Assembly: GCF_001039355.2 (NCBI RefSeq)
Contig: NW_019774625.1
Location: forward strand, 377,979-439,978
DNA length: 62,000 bases
DNA from: Lingula anatina
Taxonomy: Eukaryota; Brachiopoda; Lingulata; Lingulida; Lingulidae
Direction: 5' to 3'
Positions 9,626 through 22,110 of this stretch are shown here, in pieces. The stretch's first letter is position 1. Each line of letters opens with the position of its first letter. Under the pieces are notes generated by a model that made no database searches, was not told where the DNA came from, and saw nothing but the letters and a program-made list of their open reading frames with translations. A program made the translations under genes and the position numbers.

Positions 9626-11379
9626 ATGTTGAGAAAATTTAAAAACTGCCACCTTCGCTTAGTTGGCTTTTTCTTCGCTTTGATCGTATGTCTTTTAGTG
9701 ATAACAAACATGGGTGATTCGTATAAACAATTCAACAGCTGGCAAAGGACAGTGTCAGGTAAGTCTATCTTTGATAAGAAAAAAGCAGCGGTTTATCTAC
9801 TCGGAGATCCTCGCATCATTGAAGTCTCGCATCATTTAAATGTTTGCGGTGTATCTTACTTTATGTTACCTTAAAAAACTAGTGCCAAATAATAAGAAAT
9901 ACAGCATACCATTAGCTCGCAGCCTTCATAATGTGTTGTTGTTTATGTCGACGATGGGTGGTGCCGTAATTTGAAAAGGGGACAAAGAAATGAAAATTAG
10001 ATGAAAGAATCTTTTTAAAACAGACACAGAGCAAACAATAACATTGCATGTATATTACTGGCCATGTCCACAAAATCTGAATATACAACAGAAATGGTTT
10101 ATGAGAAATGCATTGTTTCTGTTTTTATCACATATGCATTAAAAGAATAACAAAAAAAGTATGTTAATATTGTAGCTTTGTTTCAGGTCTGAAAAACATT
10201 GGTAGAAAGAGCACTGCGTTGCTATCTTATGACTACAACCAGCAGACACCTTATAAAGCCGAAAACAAAGAAAGAGGAGAGACTTCGTTTACTTACAACT
10301 TAAACGAAAGCAATTATCAAAACGACAGCAAAGCCAACCGAGTAGATGCGCCGATCAAAAATAAAGACCTGAATTTAGAATTGTGCACGGCAGCCTACCG
10401 ATACACTCCACCGGGAAGGCGATTGCAGATTGCTGGATATAACCACACTCAAGTAGATAATTGTATTGCACCCGTTTGTGAACTTAACAACAAACGATCT
10501 CCTGTAAATATCATTGGATGTAAAGCAACATCTGACAAAAAAATCAGTGAAAAAGTGACAGTCGTCGTGAAAACGATAAGGAGGTTAACCCTGGTAAAAC
10601 GACTTATAGAATCCCTACATTATTTTTTCCCTGGAGTTAAAGTAATTGTAATAGATGATCATTTTATGAATAATACCACTGAAAACACGGAAGAACTTTG
10701 GAATAGGTTTTTGAAGAAATGCAATGGCTTGATCACTTATATGACTCTGAATGGAAATGCAGGGATATCCAAAGGTAGAAACACAGGTCTTAAAGAGGTG
10801 AAATCTGAATATTTTCTTCTTCTTGATGATGATTTTATCATAACCAATCAAACAACAATTTCAAAGATGGTGGGCATCTTAGATAGCACTGATCTGACAC
10901 TTGTAGCAGGTACTCTAAAAAACCACCCGCCTTTCGTTTCTGTATTAAGAATACATCCAGGAAACTTAACATCACATTTACAGCCATGCGAATATCTGAA
11001 CATGGCGTACGAAGAAATTCCTTCCTTCCCATATTGTTATGCAGTAGACTATGTTTTAAACCTTTTCCTTGCCAGGACTGAAGCCATTCGTAGTATTGGA
11101 GGTTGGGATGAAGACTTGCTGGTTGCAGAACACAGGGATTTCATGTTTCGTCTGAGAAAAGCTGGTTATAAACTTGCAGTTTGTACAGATATATATTTTA
11201 AACATAAGCCATTTTCTACACCAGATTACCACACATATAGACAAATACAGGGTGAAAAATTCAAGGCACTCTTTCAAATGAAATGGAACATCAGTGAACC
11301 TATCCGCATATATGAACCCAAATTTTATTTCAATCATACATGCATTGATAACTCAGCAGATTCAAGCAAGGCTACATGA
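9626..11379 (+). CDS. B4GALNT1-like glycosyltransferase (GT12), A-type copy 2
   Basis: Exons are 9626-9758 and 10187-11379 (441 aa). The architecture is the same as in the gene at 4441-6175: signal anchor in exon 1, the full GT-A domain with DDD metal motif in exon 2. Only about nine residues differ in the exon 2 product, mostly in the stem region, and all catalytic landmarks are kept, so both copies look functional. A small patch (CCTTGCCAGGACTG) agrees with the B genes rather than with A copy 1, a hint of gene conversion. The TATA-like box and 8-codon upstream frame are also conserved (9598-9621). Confidence 0.9.
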
Positions 11380-12364
11380 CATGACAACGTTGTACTTTTA
11401 GATTTCAGTTAAAGGTGAATTAAGGTAAATTGTTCACAGCTCGGTGATTTTGCACTCGTGAGAAATGTCACGGTTAAGGAAAATAAACAGTGGAGTCATG
11501 GCGTTTTACTTTTTTTCATAATTTTATATATTGTTGATTTATCTATATCAAATATCCCATACTCCAATTGCATCTGGTTTGTTTCGAGATAACATTTTAC
11601 AGGCGCTATCACAATATTGCTTTACACAGAAAAAGGATATGGTGCTGTGAAGAAAGACAGCTGCTGGTCGAGGTGATAAGTTGGGATCTAAATACCTTGT
11701 GTTTGTGTGCAATACAAGATACACCTACATGTGTGTTATACATTCTATCTGTAAAGTTCAGGAGTGCCAGCATGGACGGAGACCATTACTGGAAGCTAAA
11801 AATCTGGCGCATATATAAATTTTTGCCATTTAATTACTGAAGGCTATTATCTGCACTTGGTAATCAAGGTTCTCAAACCTAAATGACGTGCTTTGAAGTT
11901 GAGTTGCATATTAAAGATTAAATTGAAAATCACACCTACTAAGACTCGCCAAACAGCCTTGCTATCACTGTTCTAACTTCTCTTCTTGTTTAAAATTAAA
12001 CATACGGGTATATTTACTTATTTTCTGCTGTATACCAGGCTCAAGGTGCCAAACAAACTCTGGCACCATTTCACTGAGAATAAAATCGGAGTCCAAGTGA
12101 CTCCAAACTTGGAGTCCAGCAGTGGTGCCTAAATTAACTCCCAATTGGAGTCAAGTTGACTCCGATGGAGAAATGCCACCCCAGACCCCACAGGAGGGTC
12201 ACAATTGACTCCATTCACACATCCCTTCATCCCTTGATTTATCTCTTCAAAAGAGTCACCATGACCCCATATTAAGGAATTTTTGACTCCTCGGCACATC
12301 ATGAACAAAAACAACAACAATAGCGCCTATGGGAGAGACAGCGAGTATCGTTCATTTCAGATTG
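11380..12364. other. Intergenic flank with GGAGTC/GACTCC-rich patch
   Basis: No gene is seen. At about 12089-12295 the words GGAGTC and GACTCC recur many times on both strands, giving a loose set of inverted repeats that has no match in the left duplication copy. Confidence 0.45.
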
Positions 12365-12440
12365 TTGTGTCCCCGGAGGGGCTCGGACCCACATCCTCCG
12401 GCTCCAGAGGCGGACACTCTATCCACTAGGACATGCGGCC
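12365..12440 (-). repeat. tRNA-like sequence, probably a SINE head or tRNA relic
   Basis: Read on the minus strand it contains an A-box-like TAGTGGATAGAG (12417-12428) and a B-box-like GGGTCCGAGCCCC (12378-12390) at tRNA spacing. The T arm pairs at 4 of 5 positions, but the acceptor and anticodon stems pair poorly. A tRNA-derived SINE is more likely than a working tRNA. It is absent from the left duplication copy, so it is a recent insertion or a local difference. Confidence 0.5.
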
Positions 12441-12497
12441 ACACATGGTGTTGAAGAAGCAATAACAAACAATTTGTAAATCTGGTAATAAACAGCA

Positions 12498-12499
<2 letters not shown>

Positions 12500-12565
<66 letters not shown>
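12500..12565. repeat. (TA)n microsatellite
   Basis: A pure TA run of about 66 bp, present only in the right duplication copy. Confidence 0.95.
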
Positions 12566-12568
<3 letters not shown>

Positions 12569-13095
12569 CGGTGAGGGTACATATAGACATGACCTCGAAG
12601 TTCAATGGGTGTCTAAAGTATAAATTGAAGACATCTTTTTAGGGGAAATTACAGCTAAGATTTCGTTGCTCTTGTGTCTTCCGGTTACTTTCAGTGGTTT
12701 TCAATTAGTAATAAAGAGGTAATGTTTAACGTATAAATTAACGGCCAAGCCATGAATCGTGTTATTTTGATAAGAAAAAATAACTACCGGGACATGTACA
12801 TGTAGGATATGAACCAACCACCTCCAAACATTTTTTTTCGGAAATAGTATCAAGACCGGCATTCCCCACTGATAAATGTCTGGCCTGTCATGATGTTGAC
12901 CCCTCTATCAACCAAATCCCCCACTGAGTTAACGCTAAATCGCGAGGTTTTGGGCTCTCTTGGATGGTGCCCATTTACAACTCGTTTACATTATTTAAAC
13001 ATTTAATTCGTGCTAGACCAGCATCACTGCAATTTAGCATACGCTGCATGAATTTGTAATTCGGGTGTTCTATTTATAAAACTAAAAAGGACATC

Positions 13096-14690
13096 ATGTC
13101 GAAGAAGTGTACGATTTGCCGTCTTGGTTTGGCTTTCTTCGTGATGGCGGGAAGTCTTCTTTTACTTGACTTTTCACTCAAGTATCGGTATAAACCTACT
13201 TACATACGAACTAAAGGAGATGACAGTAAAGTCTTCGGTATGTATATATGGGAAGATCATACGAATCTTCTATAATTGGGGTCAGTTTTTTCTGATCATA
13301 GTGTTCCATTAACAGCTGCAACGATATAGTTTGAAGGTTGTTATTCATGATGAAACTATTTTACAAAAAACGTATATCTGTCGAGTTATTTGTGCTTTTC
13401 TATTTCCCTCACAAATTGGAAGTCATAATGAAAAATGCTTAACGTCTAGGAAGTAGCAACTAAGCTAATTTTAGCTAAGCTAATTGCATGGTCATAAGGA
13501 ATTCATTTTGGTAAAAAAAAGGGACTACAGGAAGGCCTATTAAAGGGCTCGACATTTCGGTCTATTAAAGTGGCAAATTTCCTCAAACAAATGTTGGACA
13601 CGCCATCAGTATACACTTCGTTCTGGTGTACCCGGATTTAGAAGACAGGTGGCTAAATCTGGTCTCAGATATAAATTCTTAATTGCATTTTTTGCATAAC
13701 GCCGCTTCATTAAGTTATGTAACACCGCCACCATCTACACACTTTGCAAGTCCCTGGCTGACAAAATCGACTTCTCTAGATTGTCAATTTCCTGTATGAT
13801 TTCGTATAAGCTCACACAGAATTTCCTTTGGGGAACCTTATTACATAGAGACCAGGGTTTTGCGTGTGTTTGTTTGGGATATATTTTAATTATAAATAAC
13901 CCAACAATCTGATTGCTCAGTATTTTATCAACCTGATTGCTCAGTATTTCATTCAATATCTTTATGACCTACTTAATTTAAGCTGATTAACTTGTATTTC
14001 ATGAGATACGTCTGGTCATTTTTAAATGCAAGAGCTCAAGCAAAAATTTAGCATTAACTTTTGATATGCTAAGCTTCCGTCTCTGTGTTTAGTCCTATAG
14101 AAAATCGACCCAGTTTTCTATCGGGAATATTAAAGGGTGCTGTAGGAAATGGCATTAGATTTCATTCTGTTTTTCTGTTTTTTATTGTAACTGAAGAATA
14201 TTGCTATCTTAAAATTAGTTCAAGCAACAATTCACCTAAATTATGTAATGAAGACACCTTTGAACTTGTTTTAGATTTATATTGCTTTTATCACCATGAG
14301 AGAAAACGTCCCTCTTCACTCAAATGTATTGAAATAGAATGACAAAAATAACTTTCGTAATGGCATGCATTCACTTAAATTACGGCTAGGGTCTAAGTTT
14401 CGTAAGGGTATCCACTCACTTAACTTATGGCTTGGGTTTACTGTAAGTTGCCATCTGTACTTCATTACATAAACTTAGGGCCTACTTAAGATGAATACAT
14501 GTAGCACGCATTATAGCTGCACTTGAAAATAACACTGAAAGCCAAACCTTAGTGTGACTATGGATCTTATACAGAGTCAACAGGACACAAACACATATTA
14601 TATTAAGATGATGCTATTCGTTATATTACACATCATTATGTACTACCCATATCACATTTTCTCTAACTTATCGTTTAGAATCATGCTTGC

Positions 14691-14723
<33 letters not shown>

Positions 14724-16064
14724 TGATTTCTGTCCAAAATACCAAACAACCTCTGATAATACTTTATTACGTCGCTCTCAAAGGCTTGGCTCTCAGTGTT
14801 GTGAATGCAACAGAAATTTTTAAAAGTGCAAAAAAAAAAAAAAAAAAAAAAAAATTAGGAGCAGTGTCTTTCAATATAATAGCCTTTGTTTTATTTTTAA
14901 GATAACAGCTGGCAATTACGTAATGTAACTGCACGTACTGAACATATACAGGAGATAATTTTTTACGGCGAAAACGAAAGTGATCATCATAGCAAAACGG
15001 AAAGCAATAAGCACAGTGAGCATGGGGGAGATTCCATGAGTCTAAAGCAAATAGGATCAGGTAAGAATAGTAAGGAATGTGGATCAGCTTCAAACTACAC
15101 GAAACATGGACATGGGTTTCAAATTGTTGGGTATAACTATACTCATGTGAAAGACTGCTTAGCTCGAGGATGTGAACTAAATGACAAGAGGTCTCCTGTC
15201 AAGATCCTATCATGTGATACTGCAGCGGATAAAAGAGTGGCTGAAAAGGTGACAGTAGTTGTGAAAACAATCCAGAGGTTAACAAGTGTTATGCGGCTTA
15301 TAGAATCATTACACAGTTTTTACCCAGGGGTGAAAGTCATTGTTGTTGACGACCACTTTAACATCACTCTTCCTTCTCCTGAACAAGTAAAAAGCATGCA
15401 CCGACTTTGGCGGGAATTTATGGCCAAGTTTCATGGTTTAGTGAAGTATATCAAACTACCTGGAAATGCTGGACTTGCCAAAGGCAGGAACACAGGCCTT
15501 AAAGATGTGAAATCTGAATACTTTCTTCTTCTTGATGACGATTTTATCATAACTAATCAAACAAACATCACAAAGATGGTAGATATTTTGGATAGAACTG
15601 ATCTGACACTCGTAGCAGGCACTTTGGCAAATAACGGGCCTTTCATTTGTGTTTTAAGAATACATCCCAGTAGTACTGGATCTAGTTTACAACCATGTGA
15701 GTATATGAATATGGCATATGAAGAAGTGCCTTCCTTTCCATCCTGTTATGCAGTAGACTATGTTTTAAACCTTTTCCTTGCCAGGACTAAAAACATTCGT
15801 GAGATTGGAGGTTGGAATAATAACCTATTGGTAAATGAACACAGAGATTTCATGTTTCGTCTAAGAAAAGCTGGTTATAAGATTGCGGTGTGCACTGATA
15901 TAGAATTACAGCATAAACGAATTAAATCTATAAAATACGACTTGGGTTACAGGAAAGTGGCGCTACATAAGTATAGTGCAATTTTTCAAAAGGAATGGAA
16001 CATCAGTGAGCCGATTTCTTACACCGAACCGCGACTGTACTATAACTATATATGCAATCATTAA
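13096..16064 (+). CDS. B4GALNT1-like glycosyltransferase (GT12), B-type
   Basis: Exons are 13096-13237 and 14902-16064 (434 aa; donor GTATGT, acceptor tttttaag, phase 1). Exon 1 gives a Cys-containing tail and signal anchor (residues about 9-26). Exon 2 gives a polar His/Ser-rich stem and the GT-A catalytic domain with EKVTVVVKTI, VVDDHF, NAGLAKGRNTGL and the DDD metal motif. Its C-terminal third differs strongly from the A type: KNIREIGGWNNNLL replaces EAIRSIGGWDEDLL, and the tail is distinct. That suggests a different acceptor preference. The frame upstream of 14901 is closed by TAA at 14898, so exon 2 cannot stand alone. A T30 run (14693-14722) and an A25 run (14830-14854) sit just before the acceptor. 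Confidence 0.88.
14693..14854. repeat. Inverted homopolymer pair (T30 ... A25)
   Basis: A run of 30 T and a run of 25 A flank about 107 bp in the intron of the B-type gene, ending 47 bp before the splice acceptor at 14902. They could form a hairpin, or mark the ends of a retroposed piece. Confidence 0.85.
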
Positions 16065-17291
16065 TTCAGTCTAAGTTATTACAGGATTTGGAAATGTTTT
16101 TTCAATAACTTCACATATCACTTTTGATGTGAATGCATTAATTGCTATTCTTGCGTTTTGTATCAAGTTCTCTCTGAAGCTCAGGGTGATTTTGACCGAC
16201 TGTTCTCGAAACTCGAAAGCGAGTGAAGAAACGGGAGCACCCTATTTTTATATATCGCTGGGGTGACAGTGTATTATCTCACACATATGTTTCAACAAAT
16301 TTATTTTGAAATTCTTCAATGATAATAATAAACGTATTATAAAGAAAGCGTTTTTTTGTCTATTAATTAATTACGTTAAAATGCTATTTTGTAGAAATTA
16401 TAGCGTCAAAGACGCCAAAATCGTCTTTACTTCTAATTCTTTTACCTGGTTCAGACGTTTCAGGGTTTTCATGACATTGGAAGGTTATAATTGGAAACAT
16501 GTATGTATGTACGTATAAATGTACGCTGGCAATGCTTTATTTAAATCTATTGCACACTTACGTGTTACCCGTCTAGAAAAACCCAACAAAAATCGTATGT
16601 GTCTTGTGGGGAAAAAACGCATCGAAATACTCACTTTTGTCTTTTATGATTCAATGAAATTTCACTTGACAGATTTGTCTCTAACATTAGAAAATAGAGG
16701 AGCTGACTCAGCTAAATTATTTTTTTCATTGAAATTTTTGTAAAGGGATATTGTCAATGTCGATTACTTCATATAGATCACAAACCCACTTTGGATGATT
16801 GGATATGCAAACCCACATTGGATGATTGGATATGCAAGCATATAGAACATGTTTATGTTCTTACAAGTTACGTTAAATACTGACGCATTTTCAAGACTAG
16901 ATTGGCATTTACCTCGACTGCAACAGTATTTTACAGTGCTTAGCTGAAAGTGAAGTCGTGCTAGAAATGTAAACAGACGGATTAAACTTTAAAGTATGCA
17001 CTTGTCGAGTTGTACAAATTAGACGATTAATGAACATTATTTCGCGCTGGACTTTGTAGGACAAACTGTAGATGACTTAGTGATATCATTGAAATATGAA
17101 TAACAACGCAGTTTGAATAAAGGAGCTGTTGCGGAAACTGTTTCGGAGAAAAAATCGTATGTAGTTAAGCTGTAGGAGATCGCAACATATTTCGGCGCTG
17201 AAGGCAGTATCGAAAGAGCACAAATTACATTAACTGCGTCCTTCAAGTTGTCACCGGCTTATGAATAACGCAGACCAGGAATTTTGTCATC
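16065..17291. other. Intergenic region between glycosyltransferase array and tetraspanin
   Basis: No gene is visible. It contains a 27-bp direct repeat, two units with one mismatch (16784-16810 and 16811-16837). Confidence 0.5.
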
Positions 17292-19704
17292 ATGAAGTCA
17301 TGGAAAAGAACGAGAGTTCAGCATCTTGACAGAACGTTTAATCGAAGACATAACCAACCTTACCGCGAAAACAGAGTCAACGGTTTCGTAAAATATTCCA
17401 TGTTTTTTTTCAACGTGTTATTTTGGCTTGTAGGAGGTACTCTAAGCGGAACATCCCTGTGGGCAATAAGTTTTAAAGTCGCCGAAAAGGTTGCCATTGC
17501 CACTGAATTAAACATGGACCCTTTTCTGGTTCCACTTATTGTGGGAGCATTTATGTTTACCATCTCCTTCTTCGGATGTGTGGGTTCTTTAAGGGAAAAC
17601 GAATGCATGCTGAAGATGTTTGCATATTCTTTGGCAATCATTCTTGTCTTGGAAGCAGTTCTGTCGTTTGTTCTCGTATTTTATAAAGACGCTATATCAG
17701 AGCATGTAGAAAAAAGTCTCTGCATCGGGGTGAAACAGTATATGGACGACCCAGACTGGTCCTTGATACTGGATTCGGTGCAGAAAGACCTTCAATGCTG
17801 TGGAGTTAATGGGTTCGCTGACTGGGAAATCAATGAGTTAGTACATTTTTAATTAAGAATTTGTGCGTTCCACTTAAAAAAACATGCATGTACAGGAATT
17901 TGGGTGTATAATAATGTCACCACTACCTTTTATGTCTGAGATTTTGTTTCCGTTAATGCGTAGATGTCTATAAACAAAATTAATAACGAAATATTTCCTT
18001 TAAATGTTGTCTGTGTTTCAGAAATTATGTCATCACTATTTATCGAAAACTAATCGAATCATGCTCTAGGCAAGGGATTTTACTTGCACGGGGTGGGGGA
18101 AATCTTAAATCAAAATCTGTTCATTTTAATATAATAAGCCCCGAGTTTGTCGCAGCGGGTTCCTTTCAGCTGAAGAGTAGAGCTGCTGTTTGATACAATT
18201 TTACACACTAAACGGGGAGGGTAGTGCCTTGACAGGAATATACAAAACCATTCTTACGAGGCAAAAATGCCTAAAGGATATGGTTATGCATATTTTATAG
18301 ATACATGTTTACCAAATCTCCTTTCATTAAATTCTGGGAACGAAGGTTTCGGTTTCATGGTCACATGTATTGATATTTTTACTCCCTAGCAAAATTATTG
18401 CCACCCCTAATGTAATGCGTAAAGTGATGCAGAAAATCATGTTATAAAATGTTTTCTATTCAACTTCTGAAAGGATTTTTAAACAGAATTTTACTGATTG
18501 TACAACCAATAAAAAAGCTAATCATAGTAAAAAATCAAAGCCACATTCAAGTGTTTTGTACAGTATCTTCATAATTGGAGCATGCACCCGCCGCGTCTGT
18601 GAGTGAAGTAAAAAAGTTTTGTTACGTTTGCGGAGTGATGGCGTTCCACATACGGTGCAAAGAAAGTATGAGATAATTATTGTTTGTAGGGCTATCCCTC
18701 AGTTATCCATTTCGGGGATATCCCACTCGTTCTCACTGAGGTTCTGATCTAGGGATTCGGCAACCCTGCCAAAATAACGCCGACTGTGCAGACGTCTTCT
18801 GACGACAACTTTAAAATATGGTTTGTCCTATTCTTGGTAAAGATTGCAGTCAAGTTCCTAAATGTCATGAAACGTTTTCTGCAAGGAAGGCGTGTTATCA
18901 TTCTCTCTTCTCTGGGTGTTCCTTCGATTGGTCTTTCCCAGGCAATCTTACCCGTGTGCCTGTTTGGTTATGACGTTGACTAACCCTGTGTGTGGCTCTC
19001 ATGGAACAAAACAAAAACAACCTTCTGTGTTTCCCTCTCATTTAGGAGCCGCACATTAAAAATAAAATTGGTGTGGGGGCTTTTCAGTGGCCATGCTAGG
19101 TACATGTAGGTTAATATTTTATTACTCACATCTCCAATGTGTACGATGATCTAAAATTAAATCTATGGGTACCCCTGTAGCAATGTACCCAAATGTGGTA
19201 GGGGTGACACTTTTTTTTTACCAGGGGCGTATACTTACAAATTACAGCTAGATTCTGCTTTATGTTTTCATATCACAAACGGGTATGTAAACCAAACGAT
19301 ATAAGTACAAAGTCAGCCTTCGAGTCGCAAACATAATCTGCATTTATAACGTTGAGACTCACTAATAAAAATACTTCATAGTGCTAATCCAGTTATCTTT
19401 TCACAGGTACTTCAATTGCACTTCTCCTGGCATATTTGCATGCAGTGTCCCGCATAGTTGCTGCCGTGCCCAGACCACAGAGCTGCCAAACTATTTATGT
19501 GGCGTGATGACCAAGAACAAACTGGTTCGCAATCTTACCATGATTTTGACGGAGGGGTGCATGGTTAAGATTGACGAATTGATAAACGAAAATTCCTGGA
19601 TTGTTATTGGTGTTACTATAGGACTCGTGTCTATACAAGTCTTAGCAATTGTATTTGCAAGGAAAATTATTTGCCATATTGAAATGGTAAAAGCTAACTG
19701 GTGA
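17292..19704 (+). CDS. Tetraspanin, TspanC8-like (Tspan33/5/14-type)
   Basis: Exons are 17292-17836 and 19407-19704 (280 aa; donor gttagt, acceptor cacag, phase 2). The join completes the family motif DWEINEYFNC. It is a four-pass membrane protein: TM1 about 36-58, TM2 77-98, TM3 110-131, TM4 245-268. The small conserved GCVGSLREN after TM2 is typical of this clade. The large loop has CCG (169-171), FNC, ACSVPHSCC, a YLCG Cys and an EGC Cys: eight cysteines, the signature of the TspanC8 group whose vertebrate members escort and regulate the protease ADAM10. A further Cys in EKSLC (residue 144) is extra. The start is the first ATG of the open frame; the basic N-tail is longer than usual, so a later start is possible. 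Confidence 0.88.
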
Positions 19705-20272
19705 AACCGAAAGTGTGTGGTATAATTATTTATTTAAACTTTTCACAATACTTTATACAATAAACAATTGTACAAGAATGCATAATTTACCTTATATTCA
19801 GGATATGCTAATTCATTAAGCTACATTTCTATTCTTGATACACTAGACTCAAAGGTGAGAACGACGGCTTTCTGCTTTTGCGTCATGCTCAAGGAGTTAC
19901 AATTTCACGCTCTAGCTTCTACGCCTGTCTATTTATGTGCAAATGTGGCTTTGGAACATTAGCGAGTTAACTTAAGTTTAAAGACGATGCATAAGAGAGG
20001 AAAATAATCGTACAAATTTGTTAAAAGTATTTGTGCAATACGTTGATGGCCGTCTATCAAAAGTATCACCTGTTTGACAGAAAACTTCAGCTTGAAAACA
20101 ACGTCACACTTTTCTCATAAAACTATTGGTCCTTTCAAGCATTTACAATTCTATTATATTTCACAGCCCAAATAATATGCCAGAATCTCTAGAATGCCGT
20201 TATATTTGAAACCATATCAATTACAGGGGTATCTATCGAAGAGACATTTTATTAGTTTTCGAGAATATTTCC

Positions 20273-20393
20273 TTAATCTAAATGAAAGACAGTCTGCTGA
20301 ATTCCAGGAATATGAGTACAGTCTGTCATCTTTTTCTACATCTTCCATAAGGATCATACAGGGTCAGGTGTACTATTCTCATCTGTTTAGGTG
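20273..20393 (-). pseudogene. Decayed copy of the last ATAD1 exon
   Basis: On the minus strand it matches the terminal ATAD1 exon (24413-24545), including the acceptor, the GACTGTACTCATATTC region and the final TTTCATTTAGATTAA. It is 12 bp shorter and has a stop codon two codons in. The intron sequence next to it (to about 20,690) also matches the true last intron. Confidence 0.8.
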
Positions 20394-21206
20394 CTAAAGT
20401 AAAAAAAAGATAAATTCTTACCGTTACATATTTGAGTTTTTCAAACAAGCCGTTTTCTTTGTTTTATATTTTGCAATATTTTGGAAATGTAGTTAAGGGC
20501 GTATAGGGAACAATTATAAACCATAAGGTCATCATAGATGTTCACTTACACTCCAAAATAAAGGCGGGAATTTGTATTTTGTAAAACTAAAGGATATTAA
20601 AAAACAAATTCAAACCACAAAAATTGATGTTGCTTTAGTATTTCAGCTACTAGCCTATAGGTCCATCATTAAACAGCCAACGTGCAATATGACAACTTAT
20701 ACGACCGCATTAAAACATTTTCATATTTTAATATTATGTTAAAACATCTATTTATATACTTCAGGCTAATAATGAAAATAACGAAATAATGGAAAACTTC
20801 TGTAATCTATCATATCTGCCGCAAATACTGTCATGCTGCATACTTGAGGTCTTTCATTTAACACAACTGATGTAACGGACATAAACTGTCTCAACAAACA
20901 CACCGACTTAAAGCGTTCACAAAACGGCTTTTAGCAAAGAAGTGCGAGTCGAACTATTTAGACAACGCATTCCAAATTTGACAAGAGGCCTTTCTATTCA
21001 ATTTTCTGAGCCAAAGGTGAATAGGCCCTACTTGTAGGTCTCAACAAAACGATGTACATGGATGCTAAATACCATGAAAGAAAGACTATATAGCTAGATG
21101 GTATATTGCACATCTGCCTTTTTCATTTTCTAATACAATATAATTTTCACAATATGAATATGCTCGCCCCCCCCCTCCCCCCAAATTAGCATACATACTT
21201 TATCAA

Positions 21207-21239
21207 GCTCTCGCTCTCCCTCTCTCTCTCTCTCTCTCT
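21207..21239. repeat. (TC)n microsatellite
   Basis: A TC-rich simple repeat next to a C-rich run. Confidence 0.9.
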
Positions 21240-21569
21240 GAAGCGCACATTCAAGTGAAATATCGATTACATTTCAGACAATTTCATTTCAATCTTTATT
21301 AATGCTTTTCTTTCGTGGCAGTACTCCTATGTGAACGGAAGTCGGTAGTCCTTTTACACAAGTCCGACTGGACTGGTAATATTAAAAGGATAACAACTGT
21401 TCATTTTGGCCAAAAATGGATTTTCCTGGGGTAAAGGACTATCTTTCCATACTAACCAAAGGTGAATGAATCCATTCCCACATTCAAAGTTAGTTCCCGT
21501 TTTTTTTTCTAAAAAAGTTTTTTTTTTTTAATATTCTCTTAAGAGATTTTTACAGAGTGTAGCCAACTA

Positions 21570-22110
21570 TGGAGTTCACGTGAACGACGGCAAGAACAAA
21601 ATCCATAATAATTGCGTTAGCTGCCATTTGGGTGGTAAAATAGAATTTATTATATTTGTATCAGTTGTTTCATCGTCTCCAGTCCCATCCAAGGCATGGG
21701 ACTCCCTACCGGACGACGGTGCCCTACTAGGTGCAGAGCACCCCTTCACGTCGTTCATTCGTTTCGGATTTGTGTGTTTAGTCATGATATGCAAAGCAGA
21801 AATACTTACGGTAGGTTGCCATTACTTTCCACAAGCGCAGTGCCCGTCACACGGGCGGAGGTCTCAGCCATTGTACCCTTGGTGCTATCCTCTGCCTGAC
21901 ACCGCGAGAAAGTCGACCAGTTCTGAAGTCCTTCCGGCTGCCCTGCATCCGTCACCTGCTGCCATGACGGTCCTTGGTGGATTGTCTATCAAAGGCTATC
22001 GAACACCACCTTCCCGGGTTTGAAATCAGGGTTTGCCTCCCCTAGATGAGCTGCTCTCCCAAGCTGACGAGCCTCATCTGCCCGATATCAGTTGTTTACA
22101 CTGTATTTAT
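21570..22110. repeat. GC-richer block, probably repeat-derived
   Basis: The composition is clearly richer in G and C than the flanks. A minus-strand frame reads ADEARQLGRAAHLGEANP near 22,000-22,090, and a plus frame of 147 codons is open at 21580, but neither resembles a known protein. The abrupt borders suggest inserted repeat sequence of unknown class. Confidence 0.35.

Larger units (their letters stand above)
9194..14309 (+). repeat. Tandem segmental duplication, right copy
   Basis: This is the partner of 4009-8637. It carries the second A-type gene and the complete B-type exon 1, and continues uninterrupted into the B-type catalytic exon. Relative to the left copy it has extra sequence at about 11760-12570, including a TA microsatellite and a tRNA-like element. 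Confidence 0.9.

Noticed and set aside
12365-12440. Functional tRNA gene
   Set aside because: Anticodon and acceptor stems do not pair well enough.
14554-14823. Frames around the T and A homopolymers
   Set aside because: They consist largely of poly-Phe or poly-Lys from the homopolymers.
21580-22023. 147-residue open frame
   Set aside because: Composition and lack of any recognisable motif suggest repeat DNA rather than a gene.
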